DNA of 41,682 bases from an uncultured Eubacterium sp. (GTDB lineage Bacteria > Bacillota > Clostridia > Lachnospirales > Lachnospiraceae), in assembly GCA_900552795.1 (NCBI GenBank), contig USBB01000021.1, forward strand, positions 1-41,682, in the 5' to 3' direction. Below the pieces are notes generated by a model. That model searched no databases, had not been told where the DNA came from, and worked only from the letters and a program-made list of their open reading frames with translations. Position 1 is the stretch's first letter, and every line of letters starts with the position of its first letter. Below, piece by piece: positions 7,595 to 17,253 of this stretch. Made by a program: the position numbers and the translations under genes.

Positions 7595-10312
7595 TTGAAA
7601 AACAAGAATAACAAAAAACGCAGTGTACGATTTTCGCTGTTCGATAACGTAACCGGCAATATTCCCGAAGGTAATATAACTTATATTATTGCATTTATAA
7701 TTCCTTTGATTATTTTGATTGCACTTTATTATGTACGTGAAATTTTTCCATTTGGACAAAACTGTTATCTGCGCTCTGATATGTATCATCAGTACGCACC
7801 GTTTTTTTCCGAATTGTGGCACAAAATACGCAATGGCGAGATGCTGACCTACTCATGGGATATCGGCATGGGTACTAATTTCACTTCGCTTTACGCATAC
7901 TACCTTGCAAGCCCTGTAAACTGGTTTATAGCACTTTTCCCTCAAAAATACATGATAGAGATAATGAACGCTATCATAATACTTAAAATGTCTGCTGCCA
8001 GTCTTACATTCTGTTACTACATCAGCAAACATTTCAACACTAAAAAATGCACAATCGCCCTTTTTGGTGTATTTTACTCACTCTGCGGTTTTCTGGCTGC
8101 ATACAGCTGGAATATAATGTGGCTTGACTGTGTTCTCCTGCTGCCTTTAATAATGCTGGGACTTGAAAAGCTCGTAAAAGAAAATAAATGTTTCCTTTAC
8201 TGCATAAGCTTAGGAATCTGTATTTATACAAACTACTATATTTCAATTATGGTATGTATAAGCGTTGTAATTTATTTTGTGGTTCTTCTTCTTGCATATG
8301 ATGGTGTAAAAAAGCCCGTAATATATTTTAAAAAATGTGTACTTTTTGCATTTTATTCACTTATTGCCGGAGGCCTTGCAGCTTGCCTTCTGCTTCCTGA
8401 AATTTACACATTTTCACTTTCCGCATCAAGCACAATAACATTTCCTAAGACATTTACAGCTTACTTTTCTATGCTGGAAATGCTTATAAGACACCTGATT
8501 AACGTTCCTGTTCACTTGGGACTCGACCACTATCCGAATATTTTCTGCGGTGTTGCAGTTTTTATACTTATACCACTCTATATTATGGACAGAAAAATAA
8601 ATGCACGTGAAAAAATCGGCAAATGCGTTATTATACTTATATTTTTACTCGCATTTAATATTAATCAGTACAATTTTATATGGCATGGTTTTCATTTCCC
8701 AAACAGCCTGCCTTGCCGTCAGTCATTTATATATATATTCTTCCTGCTTACAATGTGCTACGAAGCTTTTCATCATATAAAACTGTTCAGCAAAAAACAG
8801 TTTGCTGGTGCAGTATGGTTTGCAATAATTTTTCTTGTTCTTACAGAGCATCTGTTCAGGGGCAATGAAAAATACAACTTTTTGATATTTTATATAAGCG
8901 GCGCATTTATACTTATATATGCTCTTCTGCTTTATCTTAACAGAACAATGCACAAATACATTCCTGCACTTCTGCTTGCTGCACTTGCCGTTGTGGTTGT
9001 CGAAAATACAATCAACATGGAAAGCACAGGTCTTAGCACAACAGGAAGAACAAATTACCTTCTGGATTATAATGCTGTTAACATGGTTACAGATGAAGTT
9101 AAAGCTTTGGATGATTCATTTTACAGAATGGACAAAATTACAGGCGCAAGAACAAAAAACGATGGTGCATGGCATAACTATCATTCAATCTCCACGTTTT
9201 CTTCAACCTCAAATGCAGGAATATCAAAGCTTTTTGAAAATCTTGGTATTATCAGCTCATTTAACGCTTACGGTTATGACGGTTCAACAATGGTTACAAA
9301 TTCATTGTTCGGCGTCAAATATTTAATCAGCAACAAACACCTTGCTGAAGATAATTTAAGGTCATACCTGACAGGACATGACGGTGAGTTTGTATACCAG
9401 AACAATTATACGCTTCCTGTCGGATATCTCGTTTCAAGCTCAGTTAAGGATAGCTGGAAACCTGACAAAATTTATAACGGAATTGAAAATCAGAATTTTA
9501 TGATTAAGCATATGACAGGAGTTGATTCTGTATTTACTCTTCTTGAAGAATACAGAACAGATACCGACGTCACATTTACACCAAAAACAAACGGTCATAT
9601 ATATATGATTGCCGCAAACAGCAACCTTGAAGCAGTAGGCGTAACTATAAACAGCAACGCAGTCAGCTATTCAGATCTTGACGATGGCAGAAGAATTATT
9701 GATCTTGGATATCTTACAACTAATGATATAGTTGAAATTAACGGAAGTACTTCCCTGCAGCTTTCAATATATCAGCTAAATGAAGCTGCATTTAAGCAGG
9801 CATATGAAATTTTAAATACCGGAGGATATAACGTTGAAAGCTGGTCTGACACAAGCTTTAAAGGCACTGTAAACGCCGAATATGACGGTACGTTTTTAAT
9901 GTCTATACCTTTTGATGGCGGTTGGAGTGTATATATAGACGGTAAAAAAGCTGAAACTTATGCAATACAGGATGCACTGCTCGCCGTTGACATGAAAGCC
10001 GGCACTCACACAGTTACATTAAAATATATGCCTGTAAATCTCATAAGTGGTTGCATTATCACACTGTTATGCATTATTATATTGATTGCGATTTATTTAT
10101 TAAAACGTTATATAAATGCAGGAAAACTTAACACATCAAAACTGCCGCCAATCATTTCCACAATAATATGCGAGCAGGATATAATTGTCGGTCATCCGGC
10201 AAACAATAAGATATCTCAAAAGAATTTAAATGCACTCACCGAGGAGATGAATGATTTTGACAATATCGAAATAGACAGTGACGATGATACATTAAGTGAC
10301 AAAGAAATTTAA
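7595..10312 (+). CDS. YfhO-family multi-pass membrane protein, likely GT-C glycosyltransferase
   Basis: 905 residues. Many membrane helices occupy about 25-490, with an early loop DMYHQYAPFF typical of YfhO. A large extracellular beta-rich region (about 500-830) carries NAGISKLFENLGI and FGVKYLI, then a final helix (LISGCIITLLCIIILIAIYLL) and an acidic cytoplasmic tail ending SDDDTLSDKEI. Family members such as B. subtilis YfhO glycosylate lipoteichoic acid or other envelope polymers from lipid-linked sugars; the substrate here is unknown. A TTG start at 7595 is chosen because GGAGG (7584-7588) lies 6 nt upstream and the earlier ATG at 7523 lies in the divergent promoter region. It is divergent from comEA and 19 bp ahead of argH. 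Confidence 0.85.
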   Translation: MKNKNNKKRSVRFSLFDNVTGNIPEGNITYIIAFIIPLIILIALYYVREIFPFGQNCYLRSDMYHQYAPFFSELWHKIRNGEMLTYSWDIGMGTNFTSLYAYYLASPVNWFIALFPQKYMIEIMNAIIILKMSAASLTFCYYISKHFNTKKCTIALFGVFYSLCGFLAAYSWNIMWLDCVLLLPLIMLGLEKLVKENKCFLYCISLGICIYTNYYISIMVCISVVIYFVVLLLAYDGVKKPVIYFKKCVLFAFYSLIAGGLAACLLLPEIYTFSLSASSTITFPKTFTAYFSMLEMLIRHLINVPVHLGLDHYPNIFCGVAVFILIPLYIMDRKINAREKIGKCVIILIFLLAFNINQYNFIWHGFHFPNSLPCRQSFIYIFFLLTMCYEAFHHIKLFSKKQFAGAVWFAIIFLVLTEHLFRGNEKYNFLIFYISGAFILIYALLLYLNRTMHKYIPALLLAALAVVVVENTINMESTGLSTTGRTNYLLDYNAVNMVTDEVKALDDSFYRMDKITGARTKNDGAWHNYHSISTFSSTSNAGISKLFENLGIISSFNAYGYDGSTMVTNSLFGVKYLISNKHLAEDNLRSYLTGHDGEFVYQNNYTLPVGYLVSSSVKDSWKPDKIYNGIENQNFMIKHMTGVDSVFTLLEEYRTDTDVTFTPKTNGHIYMIAANSNLEAVGVTINSNAVSYSDLDDGRRIIDLGYLTTNDIVEINGSTSLQLSIYQLNEAAFKQAYEILNTGGYNVESWSDTSFKGTVNAEYDGTFLMSIPFDGGWSVYIDGKKAETYAIQDALLAVDMKAGTHTVTLKYMPVNLISGCIITLLCIIILIAIYLLKRYINAGKLNTSKLPPIISTIICEQDIIVGHPANNKISQKNLNALTEEMNDFDNIEIDSDDDTLSDKEI

Positions 10313-10331
10313 ATTACGGAGGAATAATAAT

Positions 10332-11720
10332 ATGAAACTTTGGGGTGGACGTTTCACTAAAGAAACTGATCAACTGGTAAATAATTTTAACGCTTCAATC
10401 TCATTTGACAGAAAATTTTACAAACAGGATATTACAGGAAGCATTGCTCATGCAAAAATGCTCGGTTCTCAGGGTATAATTACTGCTGAAGACAGCAATG
10501 CAATCGTTGACGGATTAAACGGCATTTTAAATGACATTGAATCCGGTGTACTTGAAATAACAGACAAATACGAAGATATCCATACTTTCGTTGAAGCCAC
10601 ATTAATTGAACGTATTGGCGACGCCGGCAAAAAGCTTCATACAGGAAGAAGTCGTAATGACCAGGTAGCACTTGACATGCGTCTTTTTACACGTGAAGAG
10701 GTTGCTAATATAGATTCTGAGCTTAAAGAGCTTATGGCAGTTATTCTTAGAATCATGAAAGAAAATACAGAAACCTACATGCCGGGCTTTACACATTTGC
10801 AAAAAGCTCAGCCCGTAACAGTTGCACACCACTTTGGTGCTTATTTTGAAATGTTTAAAAGAGACAGAAGCCGCCTTTCTGATATCTATAACAGAATGAA
10901 TTACTGTCCTTTAGGTGCAGGTGCTTTGGCCGGAACAACTTATCCTTTAAACAGGGAGATGACAGCGCAGCTGCTCTCATTTTACGGACCTACATTAAAC
11001 AGCATGGATTCTGTTTCAGACAGAGATTATCTCATAGAATTTTTAAATGCACTCTCAATAATAATGATGCACTTAAGCCGCTTCTCTGAAGAAATATGTA
11101 TATGGAATTCAAACGAATACAAATTCATAGAATTGGACGATGCTTACAGCACCGGCAGCAGTATCATGCCACAAAAGAAAAACCCTGATATTGCTGAACT
11201 TGTACGCGGAAAGACAGGACGTGTATATGCAGCTTTGGTAAGTATTCTCACCACAATGAAGGGTATTCCTCTTGCATACAATAAAGATATGCAGGAAGAT
11301 AAGGAGCTCTCTTTTGATGCTTTCGATACTGTTAAAGGCTGTATAAGCCTATTTAAAGGTATGATTGACACAATGCGTTTTAACCCTGAAAGAATGGCAG
11401 ACAGTGCAAAGAAAGGCTTTACAAATGCCACTGACGCCGCTGATTATCTTGTTAAGAAAGGGGTTCCGTTCAGAGACGCTCATGGTATAGTAGGCCAGCT
11501 CGTACTTTTATGTATTGATAAGGGTATTGCCCTTGACGATTTATCACTCGATGAATACAAGAACATAAGCCCTGTATTTGAAGATGATATATATGATGCG
11601 ATAAGCTTAAAGACTTGCGTTGAAAAACGACTTACTCTCGGCGCACCGGGTTCTGAAATGATGAATAAAGTTATTTCAATTTACGATGAGTATATGAATA
11701 ATTCTGAGTTTCCGAATTAA
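10332..11720 (+). CDS. argH: Argininosuccinate lyase
   Basis: 462 residues, the usual length. It cleaves argininosuccinate into arginine and fumarate, the last step of arginine synthesis, as a cytoplasmic tetramer. Signs are the N-terminal MKLWGGRF, the HTGRSRNDQVA substrate loop, TVAHHFGAY with the catalytic His, and the lyase signature GSSIMPQKKNPD with the catalytic Ser. ATG at 10332 follows GGAGGA at good spacing. Its usual partner argG is not in the window. The gene follows the YfhO-like gene closely and may be co-transcribed; transcription ends at the strong hairpin at 11750. Confidence 0.97.
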   Translation: MKLWGGRFTKETDQLVNNFNASISFDRKFYKQDITGSIAHAKMLGSQGIITAEDSNAIVDGLNGILNDIESGVLEITDKYEDIHTFVEATLIERIGDAGKKLHTGRSRNDQVALDMRLFTREEVANIDSELKELMAVILRIMKENTETYMPGFTHLQKAQPVTVAHHFGAYFEMFKRDRSRLSDIYNRMNYCPLGAGALAGTTYPLNREMTAQLLSFYGPTLNSMDSVSDRDYLIEFLNALSIIMMHLSRFSEEICIWNSNEYKFIELDDAYSTGSSIMPQKKNPDIAELVRGKTGRVYAALVSILTTMKGIPLAYNKDMQEDKELSFDAFDTVKGCISLFKGMIDTMRFNPERMADSAKKGFTNATDAADYLVKKGVPFRDAHGIVGQLVLLCIDKGIALDDLSLDEYKNISPVFEDDIYDAISLKTCVEKRLTLGAPGSEMMNKVISIYDEYMNNSEFPN

Positions 11721-11749
11721 AAAAATAAATTACATTTACACATATAACA

Positions 11750-11798
11750 AAAAGCATGGGGATTTGTTTCACTGCACGAAACGAATCCCCATGCTTTT
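11750..11798. terminator. Bidirectional intrinsic terminator between argH and parC
   Basis: A 21-bp stem pairs AAAAGCATGGGGATT onward (11750-11770) with the arm ending AATCCCCATGCTTTT (11778-11798), with one G-T wobble and a 7-nt loop. An A-run on the left and a T-run on the right suit both strands. The parC stop codon (11797-11799) lies on the edge of the stem. Confidence 0.85.
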
Positions 11799-14106
11799 AC
11801 ACACGCACTTTAGTTCCCTTAGTATCTCTGTGCGCAAGCTTCATTTTGCCGAAGTCTATATTTTTTCCTTTATATTCAATCGTAAGCTCATCTGACTTTG
11901 CGAGAAGATAAACTTCTTCAATATAATCATCTTTAGCTAACTTAATTCCCCTTACTCCTATTGCACTCTTCTTTTTGCAAGGTATTTCCGTAAGCGGAAA
12001 TTTTAAAAATACACCCGCTGCTGTCTGTAAAATTACATTTTTATTGCTTTCTATAACCTCTTCCTCTGATGTAGTTCCGTCATAGTTGAATTTAGAGTAA
12101 AGCTCCACTCTTGCATCAGTCATGTATATACCTGCCAAAATATCTCCCTCGCCAAGCTTTGTCGAAGCAACTGTTCGTTTCTGCACCTCAAATTCAGAGG
12201 CATCAACCAGCTTCATCATCCCCAGCTTAGTGACAAACAATATTTTTTGATTTTTAAGACTTGAGGCAGGACAAAGATAAATTATACTCTCACCGCTGCT
12301 GTCATAATTACCGAGATTATCTATAGGTGTACCCTTATCCCTGAATCTTGTAAACGGAATATCCATAACTTTAATCTGATGCAGATTTCCGTTGTCCGTG
12401 AATATACATATTTTATCTGTATTCATGCAGGAAATAACATATTTATTTTCGTTGTGTACAGCTTCCTTGTTACGCTCATATGCCGACATATCTATCGTCT
12501 TTGCGTAACCGAATCTGTCCATAATAAACATCACTTCCTGCTCAGGAACTTTCTTTTCCTCAAATACAGCTTCCTTTGCATCTTCTATAACAGTTCTTCT
12601 CGGTACGCTGTACTCTTTCTTAATTTTTTGTAAATCTGCTTTTATTACCTTTGCCATTTCATTTTTACTGCCTAGTATTTTTTCATACCTGGCGATTTTT
12701 TTAAGGCACTCCTCATAATCCTCTTGAAGAGCAAGGATTTCCAATCCGATAAGCTTATACAGACGCATCTCAAGTATTGCTGATGCCTGACGTTCTGTAA
12801 AATCAAGCTTTTGCGCCGACATTTCAGATATCTTTGATTTAAATTTTATCCCATCGGTATTACCGTTTATCAGACAATCCTTTGCCATTTTTAAGTTAGA
12901 ACTTCCACGGAGTATCTCTATAATCAAATCAATTATGTCGCAGGCACGTATGAGTCCCTCTTTTATTTCTTTATTATCAAGCTCTTTATTTAAAAGTGTC
13001 TGATATTTTCTCGTTGTAATATCATACTGGAAATTAATGTGGTGTTCAATAATCTTTTTTAGGCTGAGTGTTTCCGGTCTTTTATCAACGATTGCAAGCA
13101 TATTTACGCCGAATGTATCCTCAAGTTTTGTCTTTTTATATAAAAGATTCTTTAAATTTTCCACATCAGCATTTTTCTTTAACTCAAGTACAATACGGAT
13201 TCCCTCTTTTGATGATTCGTTAGAAATATCAACCACATCAGAAGCTTTTTTATTTTCAATTAAATCAACCACATCAGATAAGAACTTTCCGATATTTGCC
13301 CCCACCATAGTATATGGTATCTGTGAAATTACAAGCTTATCTTTCTCACCTCTCTTTGAGGCAGGCTCAAAATCGACCTTACCGCGAACCTTTATTTTTC
13401 CTGTTCCGGTCTCATATATATTTAAAAGCTCACTTTTATTTACAACAAGTCCGCCTGTTGGAAAATCCGGTCCCGGACAGTACTGCATAAGCTCCTGCGT
13501 CGTAATATTTTCATTATCCATATAAGCACAGACTGCATCCACAACTTCTCCAAGATTATGTGTAGGTATATTTGTAGTCATACCTACCGCGATACCATCT
13601 GCACCGTTTATCAAAAGATTTGGTACTCTTACCGGAAGCACTTCAGGTTCTTTTTCGGTCTCATCAAAGTTCGGCACAAAATCAACAACGTTCTTGTCTA
13701 AATCCGCAAGATATACGTCCTGTGTGAATTTCTTTAACTTAGCTTCCGTATATCGCATCGCTGCGGCACCGTCACCCTCTATTGAACCAAAATTGCCATG
13801 TCCGTCAACAAGAGCCATACCTTTCTTAAAATCCTGTGAAAGTACAACTAAAGTTTCATATATTGAACTGTCGCCATGCGGATGATATTTACCCATGGCA
13901 TCACCCACAATACGTGCCGATTTTCTGTGAGGCTTATCATAATTAAGACCAAGCTGGTCCATAGCATAAAGTACTCTCCTCTGCACGGGCTTCAAACCGT
14001 CCCTTACATCAGGAAGAGCTCTTGCAGTAATAACACTCATAGAATAATCTATATATGATTTCTGCATCAATTCTGAATATTCTGTTTTAATAATCTGTTC
14101 TGCCAT
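11797..14106 (-). CDS. parC: Type IIA DNA topoisomerase subunit A (ParC/GyrA)
   Basis: 769 residues. It cuts and rejoins DNA strands; with the B subunit upstream it forms topoisomerase IV or a second gyrase. Catalytic Tyr119 lies in AAAMRYTEA. The quinolone region reads GKYHPHGDSSIYE with Ser80 and Glu84, the same numbering as E. coli ParC. The C-terminal beta-propeller lacks a normal GyrA box (QRRGGKG); the corresponding stretch seems to be RFRDKGTP, which favours ParC. The locus also lacks dnaA/recF neighbours expected for the main gyrase. Start ATG 14106 follows AGAGGAG. A duplicated 30-nt gyrB/parE tail lies just upstream. Confidence 0.88.
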   Translation of the reverse strand: MAEQIIKTEYSELMQKSYIDYSMSVITARALPDVRDGLKPVQRRVLYAMDQLGLNYDKPHRKSARIVGDAMGKYHPHGDSSIYETLVVLSQDFKKGMALVDGHGNFGSIEGDGAAAMRYTEAKLKKFTQDVYLADLDKNVVDFVPNFDETEKEPEVLPVRVPNLLINGADGIAVGMTTNIPTHNLGEVVDAVCAYMDNENITTQELMQYCPGPDFPTGGLVVNKSELLNIYETGTGKIKVRGKVDFEPASKRGEKDKLVISQIPYTMVGANIGKFLSDVVDLIENKKASDVVDISNESSKEGIRIVLELKKNADVENLKNLLYKKTKLEDTFGVNMLAIVDKRPETLSLKKIIEHHINFQYDITTRKYQTLLNKELDNKEIKEGLIRACDIIDLIIEILRGSSNLKMAKDCLINGNTDGIKFKSKISEMSAQKLDFTERQASAILEMRLYKLIGLEILALQEDYEECLKKIARYEKILGSKNEMAKVIKADLQKIKKEYSVPRRTVIEDAKEAVFEEKKVPEQEVMFIMDRFGYAKTIDMSAYERNKEAVHNENKYVISCMNTDKICIFTDNGNLHQIKVMDIPFTRFRDKGTPIDNLGNYDSSGESIIYLCPASSLKNQKILFVTKLGMMKLVDASEFEVQKRTVASTKLGEGDILAGIYMTDARVELYSKFNYDGTTSEEEVIESNKNVILQTAAGVFLKFPLTEIPCKKKSAIGVRGIKLAKDDYIEEVYLLAKSDELTIEYKGKNIDFGKMKLAHRDTKGTKVRV

Positions 14107-14119
14107 TATTTACTCCTCT

Positions 14120-14205
14120 TTAAGCGTCTATCTCAGCTTCATTCGCATGCGCAATACACATGCGAATACTTCTTTCTAAGCATCTATTTCTGCTTCATTC
14201 GCATG
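14120..14205 (-). repeat. Tandem duplication of the topoisomerase B-subunit 3' end
   Basis: The last 30 nt of the B-subunit gene (14176-14205, encoding HANEAEIDA-stop) recur in the spacer at 14120-14149, 56 bp downstream. The four differences all lie in third codon positions or in the stop (GCA/GCT, GAA/GAG, GAT/GAC, TAG/TAA), so the encoded peptide is identical. The 56-bp offset is not a multiple of three, so the copy is not a read-through extension. TTCGCATG and CATGCGAA between the copies also form an 8-bp hairpin stem. Confidence 0.8.
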
Positions 14206-16104
14206 TGTATATATAAATTCTCTTCTTGGTGGGACTTCACTTCCCATAAGCATTGATGTGACTTCTGCTGCCATTTTTGCATCTTCAATCTCCACCTGCT
14301 TTAATATACGTGTCTCCGGGTTAAGCGTGGTTTCCCAAAGCTGGTCAGGATCCATTTCCCCCAAACCTTTATATCTTTGCAATATAAATGTTCCCGCACC
14401 ATGCTCTTTTCTGTATTTTTCCAGAGCCTTATCATCATAAAGGTATTTGCTCTCGGCCTTTTTATCGCTTTTTTTTGGCTCAGCCTTATAAAGCGGCGGT
14501 GTAGCAATATATACATGCCCCTGATTTACAAGCTCCGGCATAAATCTATAGAAAAACGTAAGCAGCAGCGTATCAATATGCGCACCGTCAACATCGGCAT
14601 CTGTCATTATTATAATCTTATTGTACCTTAATTTATTTATATCAAAATCGTTGCCATACCCCTCAAGGAAACCGCAGCCAAACGCATTAATCATTGTTTT
14701 TATCTCTGCATTTGCTAAAACCTTATCAATACTTGCTTTCTCGACATTTAAAATCTTACCTCTTATAGGCAAAATAGCCTGTGTACGCCTGTTTCTTGCT
14801 GATTTTGCCGAACCTCCGGCAGAATCACCCTCAACTATAAATACTTCACATTCATTTGGATCCCTGCTCTCACAGTTTGCAAGCTTACCGTTTCCGTCAA
14901 TAGAAAATTTAGGCTTAGTAAGAAGATTTGTCTTTGCCTTCTCCTCCGCCTTCCTGATTTTAGCTGATTTCTCAGCGCATGCTATAACATTTTTTAAATT
15001 ATCAAGATTTTTATCAAAATAAAGCTGTACCTCATCATTTGTGACAGAGCTTACTACCGTTCCTGCATCCGGATTATCAAGCTTGGTCTTTGTCTGCCCC
15101 TCAAATCTCGGTGCAGGATGCTTTACCGCAACAATGGCTGTCATTCCGTTTCTTACATCAAGGCCCGTAAAATTTGCATCTTTTTCCTTTAGTATTCCAA
15201 GCTCTCTGGCATACTGATTTATAATCATTGTAAATTTTGATTTAAAACCTGTTAAATGAGTTCCGCCCTCCTGTGTATATATATTGTTGCAAAATCCGAG
15301 TACATTTTCCTCGAACTCATTTACATACTGAAAAGCGACCTCAACCTCTATTCCGTCCTCACTCTTTTTATAGTACACAATATCGCTTACAGTCTCTTTT
15401 CCCTCATTTAAATCCTTTACATAAGCTTTTATTCCGTCAGGCTCATGAAATGTTATTTTCTCGCTGTTTTCACCTCGTTTATCTTCAAAATGTATAGTCA
15501 GACCCGGATTTAAATATGCAGTCTCGTGAAGTCTGCTCTTTATCGCGTCTGCCTTAAATACTGTTTTTTCAAATATTTCTCCGTCAGGAAGAAATGTTAC
15601 CGTTGTTCCGGTATCATTTTTTCTGCACGTCCCAATCTGGTTTAACGGTTCAACCACTTTTCCTCTCTCATAACGCTGTTTATGAACTGCTCCGTCAATT
15701 CTTATCTCAACTTCAAGCCATACTGACAACGCATTTACGACAGAAGCGCCTACACCATGCAGACCTCCTGATATCTTATATCCGCCATCTCCAAATTTAC
15801 CTCCTGCGTGAAGCATTGTAAATACTACCTCAACAGCCGGAATACCTGCTTTAGGATGAATCCCTACAGGAATACCTCTTCCGTTATCCTTGATTGTAGC
15901 AGTACCGTCCTTATTTAAGGTGACATTTATTTCACTGCAATAACCTGCCAAATGCTCATCAACTGCATTATCTGCTATTTCATATATAAGATGATTAAGT
16001 CCCTTTGTGCCGACACTCCCTATATACATACCAGGTCTTTTTCTTACTGCCTCAAGTCCTTCCAGAATTGATATACTGTTCTCATCATACTTCTGCTTTG
16101 TCAT
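14176..16104 (-). CDS. parE: Type IIA DNA topoisomerase subunit B (ParE/GyrB)
   Basis: 642 residues. GHKL ATPase domain (about 1-220: EAVRKRPGMYIGS, EIADNAVDEHLAG, DNGRGIPVG, GGLHGVGASVVNAL), transducer domain (FEGQTKTKL), then the Toprim domain with EGDSAGGSAKSAR, PIRGKILNVEKA and metal-binding DADVDGAH, and the RYKGLGEMD motif. It supplies ATP hydrolysis and metal for strand passage together with the A subunit. By sequence alone GyrB and ParE are hard to separate (the QTKTKL stretch is GyrB-like). I call it parE because it pairs with an A subunit without a GyrA box. It follows the prolyl isomerase gene by 10 bp; ribosome binding site AGGAG precedes ATG 16104. Confidence 0.87.
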   Translation of the reverse strand: MTKQKYDENSISILEGLEAVRKRPGMYIGSVGTKGLNHLIYEIADNAVDEHLAGYCSEINVTLNKDGTATIKDNGRGIPVGIHPKAGIPAVEVVFTMLHAGGKFGDGGYKISGGLHGVGASVVNALSVWLEVEIRIDGAVHKQRYERGKVVEPLNQIGTCRKNDTGTTVTFLPDGEIFEKTVFKADAIKSRLHETAYLNPGLTIHFEDKRGENSEKITFHEPDGIKAYVKDLNEGKETVSDIVYYKKSEDGIEVEVAFQYVNEFEENVLGFCNNIYTQEGGTHLTGFKSKFTMIINQYARELGILKEKDANFTGLDVRNGMTAIVAVKHPAPRFEGQTKTKLDNPDAGTVVSSVTNDEVQLYFDKNLDNLKNVIACAEKSAKIRKAEEKAKTNLLTKPKFSIDGNGKLANCESRDPNECEVFIVEGDSAGGSAKSARNRRTQAILPIRGKILNVEKASIDKVLANAEIKTMINAFGCGFLEGYGNDFDINKLRYNKIIIMTDADVDGAHIDTLLLTFFYRFMPELVNQGHVYIATPPLYKAEPKKSDKKAESKYLYDDKALEKYRKEHGAGTFILQRYKGLGEMDPDQLWETTLNPETRILKQVEIEDAKMAAEVTSMLMGSEVPPRREFIYTHANEAEIDA

Positions 16105-16114
16105 TATATTTCTC

Positions 16115-17110
16115 CTATTGCTTTAAATACTGATTATATACTTCCTCAAAATTAACCGGAAGCACATTAACTTCTGCTGTCCTTAATTTTTTCCATGCTC
16201 TTTTATTGACTTCAACATACTGATCTGCTTCATATTTCTCAAACTGCTCGTTAAACGCATCAAGTCTTTTTCTCTCCGTCAGAACTACTTTATTTGCCTC
16301 TGTCTTAGACTTTTCATTATCACTGTTGCATTTTATAATATAATATTTTCCGTTTGCCTCAACTATTCCGCTTGTCTCACCGCTTCTTAAATCAAATGCC
16401 GCATCCTCAAATGCCTTATCCATAACGCCGCGTTCAAGCTGACACTCGTATTCATCTCCATTGATTTCCTTTGCGACCACATAAAATATTTCACCATTAT
16501 CAACGCGTTCTTTTGCAGCTTTAATGGCTTCCTCACTGTCTGCACATATATACTGTATTGCTATCACTCGCGCTTCATCAGAACTAACCTCTATATCCAA
16601 TGAATCTGTCATATCATTATAAACAGTCTGCGCAACAGCAAATTTTGTAAACATATCCTTCAATTTATCCTTTGTGACACCAAACTCCTTAATCTGCTGT
16701 TCATTTAAACTGCCATAAAAGCTGTCAACTGCATCATCAATCCCATCTTTCTGACTCCTTGACAATGCCACTCCCTTTTCTTTCGCATAGTTATTCATGC
16801 ACATTATTCTTGAAAGCTTTGATTTGACCTGTTCCTTTGCATAATCGTCAAAATTGACATCATCAACTGTCTGGCTCCACGCATCACTTCCAAACAATTT
16901 TTCATATTCCTTTTTAGTATCAGACATCAAAATCATGACTTCCATTCTATCAGCTTTCTGACCGCCGGTTTTAATCATGCTCTTATCAAAAAATCCTGCA
17001 GAAAAATATATAAAATTACCGTTCAAAAACTTCATAAATATAAAAATAAAAGCTATAACTGCGGCTGCACACGCCGATATAATAATAATCTTTTTTCTGT
17101 TTCTTCTCAT
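16115..17110 (-). CDS. Membrane-anchored parvulin-type peptidyl-prolyl isomerase (SurA/PrsA-like)
   Basis: 331 residues. A basic N terminus and one membrane anchor (IIIISACAAAVIAFIFIFMKF) without a lipobox Cys are followed by a SurA-like helical chaperone region (about 55-180). A divergent rotamase domain (about 180-265) shows IAIQYICADSEEAIKAAKER, the LERGVMDKAFEDAAFDLRSGE stretch and GKYYIIKC. It probably helps fold secreted proteins on the outer face of the membrane. The parvulin core is weak, so it could be mainly a holdase. It heads the run leading to parE-parC, an odd pairing without obvious functional link. A partial structured-repeat copy with GAAATGAGG lies directly before the start. 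Confidence 0.75.
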   Translation of the reverse strand: MRRNRKKIIIISACAAAVIAFIFIFMKFLNGNFIYFSAGFFDKSMIKTGGQKADRMEVMILMSDTKKEYEKLFGSDAWSQTVDDVNFDDYAKEQVKSKLSRIMCMNNYAKEKGVALSRSQKDGIDDAVDSFYGSLNEQQIKEFGVTKDKLKDMFTKFAVAQTVYNDMTDSLDIEVSSDEARVIAIQYICADSEEAIKAAKERVDNGEIFYVVAKEINGDEYECQLERGVMDKAFEDAAFDLRSGETSGIVEANGKYYIIKCNSDNEKSKTEANKVVLTERKRLDAFNEQFEKYEADQYVEVNKRAWKKLRTAEVNVLPVNFEEVYNQYLKQ

Positions 17111-17115
17111 TTTTA

Positions 17116-17141
17116 CCTCATTTCTTAAGCAGCTTTATTGC
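17116..17141 (-). repeat. Partial copy of the structured repeat (3' end)
   Basis: On the minus strand GCAATAAAGCTGC then TTAAGAAATGAGG, ending 5 nt before the prolyl isomerase ATG. It aligns with GCAACAAAGTTGC then TCAAGAAATGAGG of the copy at 18321-18427. Stem C is imperfect in this copy. Confidence 0.5.
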
Positions 17142-17185
17142 CGGCTGTTTGTTTTTTCACTCTGTCCTCATTCCCGCAAAAATGC

Positions 17186-17230
17186 GGCGGACAGTATTTT
17201 CCCAATTAATTATGGGATTTACCATCCGCC
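17186..17230 (-). terminator. Imperfect hairpin downstream of the aldo/keto reductase gene
   Basis: GGCGGA (17186-17191) pairs with TCCGCC (17225-17230), and TCCCA with TGGGA nearer the loop, with mismatches between. On the minus strand the stem is followed by GCATTTTTGC. It is likely a terminator or attenuator between the reductase and the isomerase gene. Confidence 0.4.
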
Positions 17231-17253
17231 ATATTAAGATTACAGTGTCAAAA

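Noticed and set aside
13037..13525. A 162-residue open frame on the plus strand
   Set aside because: It lies wholly antisense to parC, has no ribosome binding site or known domain, and is the reverse-frame shadow of a conserved gene.
14120..14175. Read-through extension of the topoisomerase B subunit into the duplicated tail
   Set aside because: The 56-bp offset puts the second copy out of frame with the gene.
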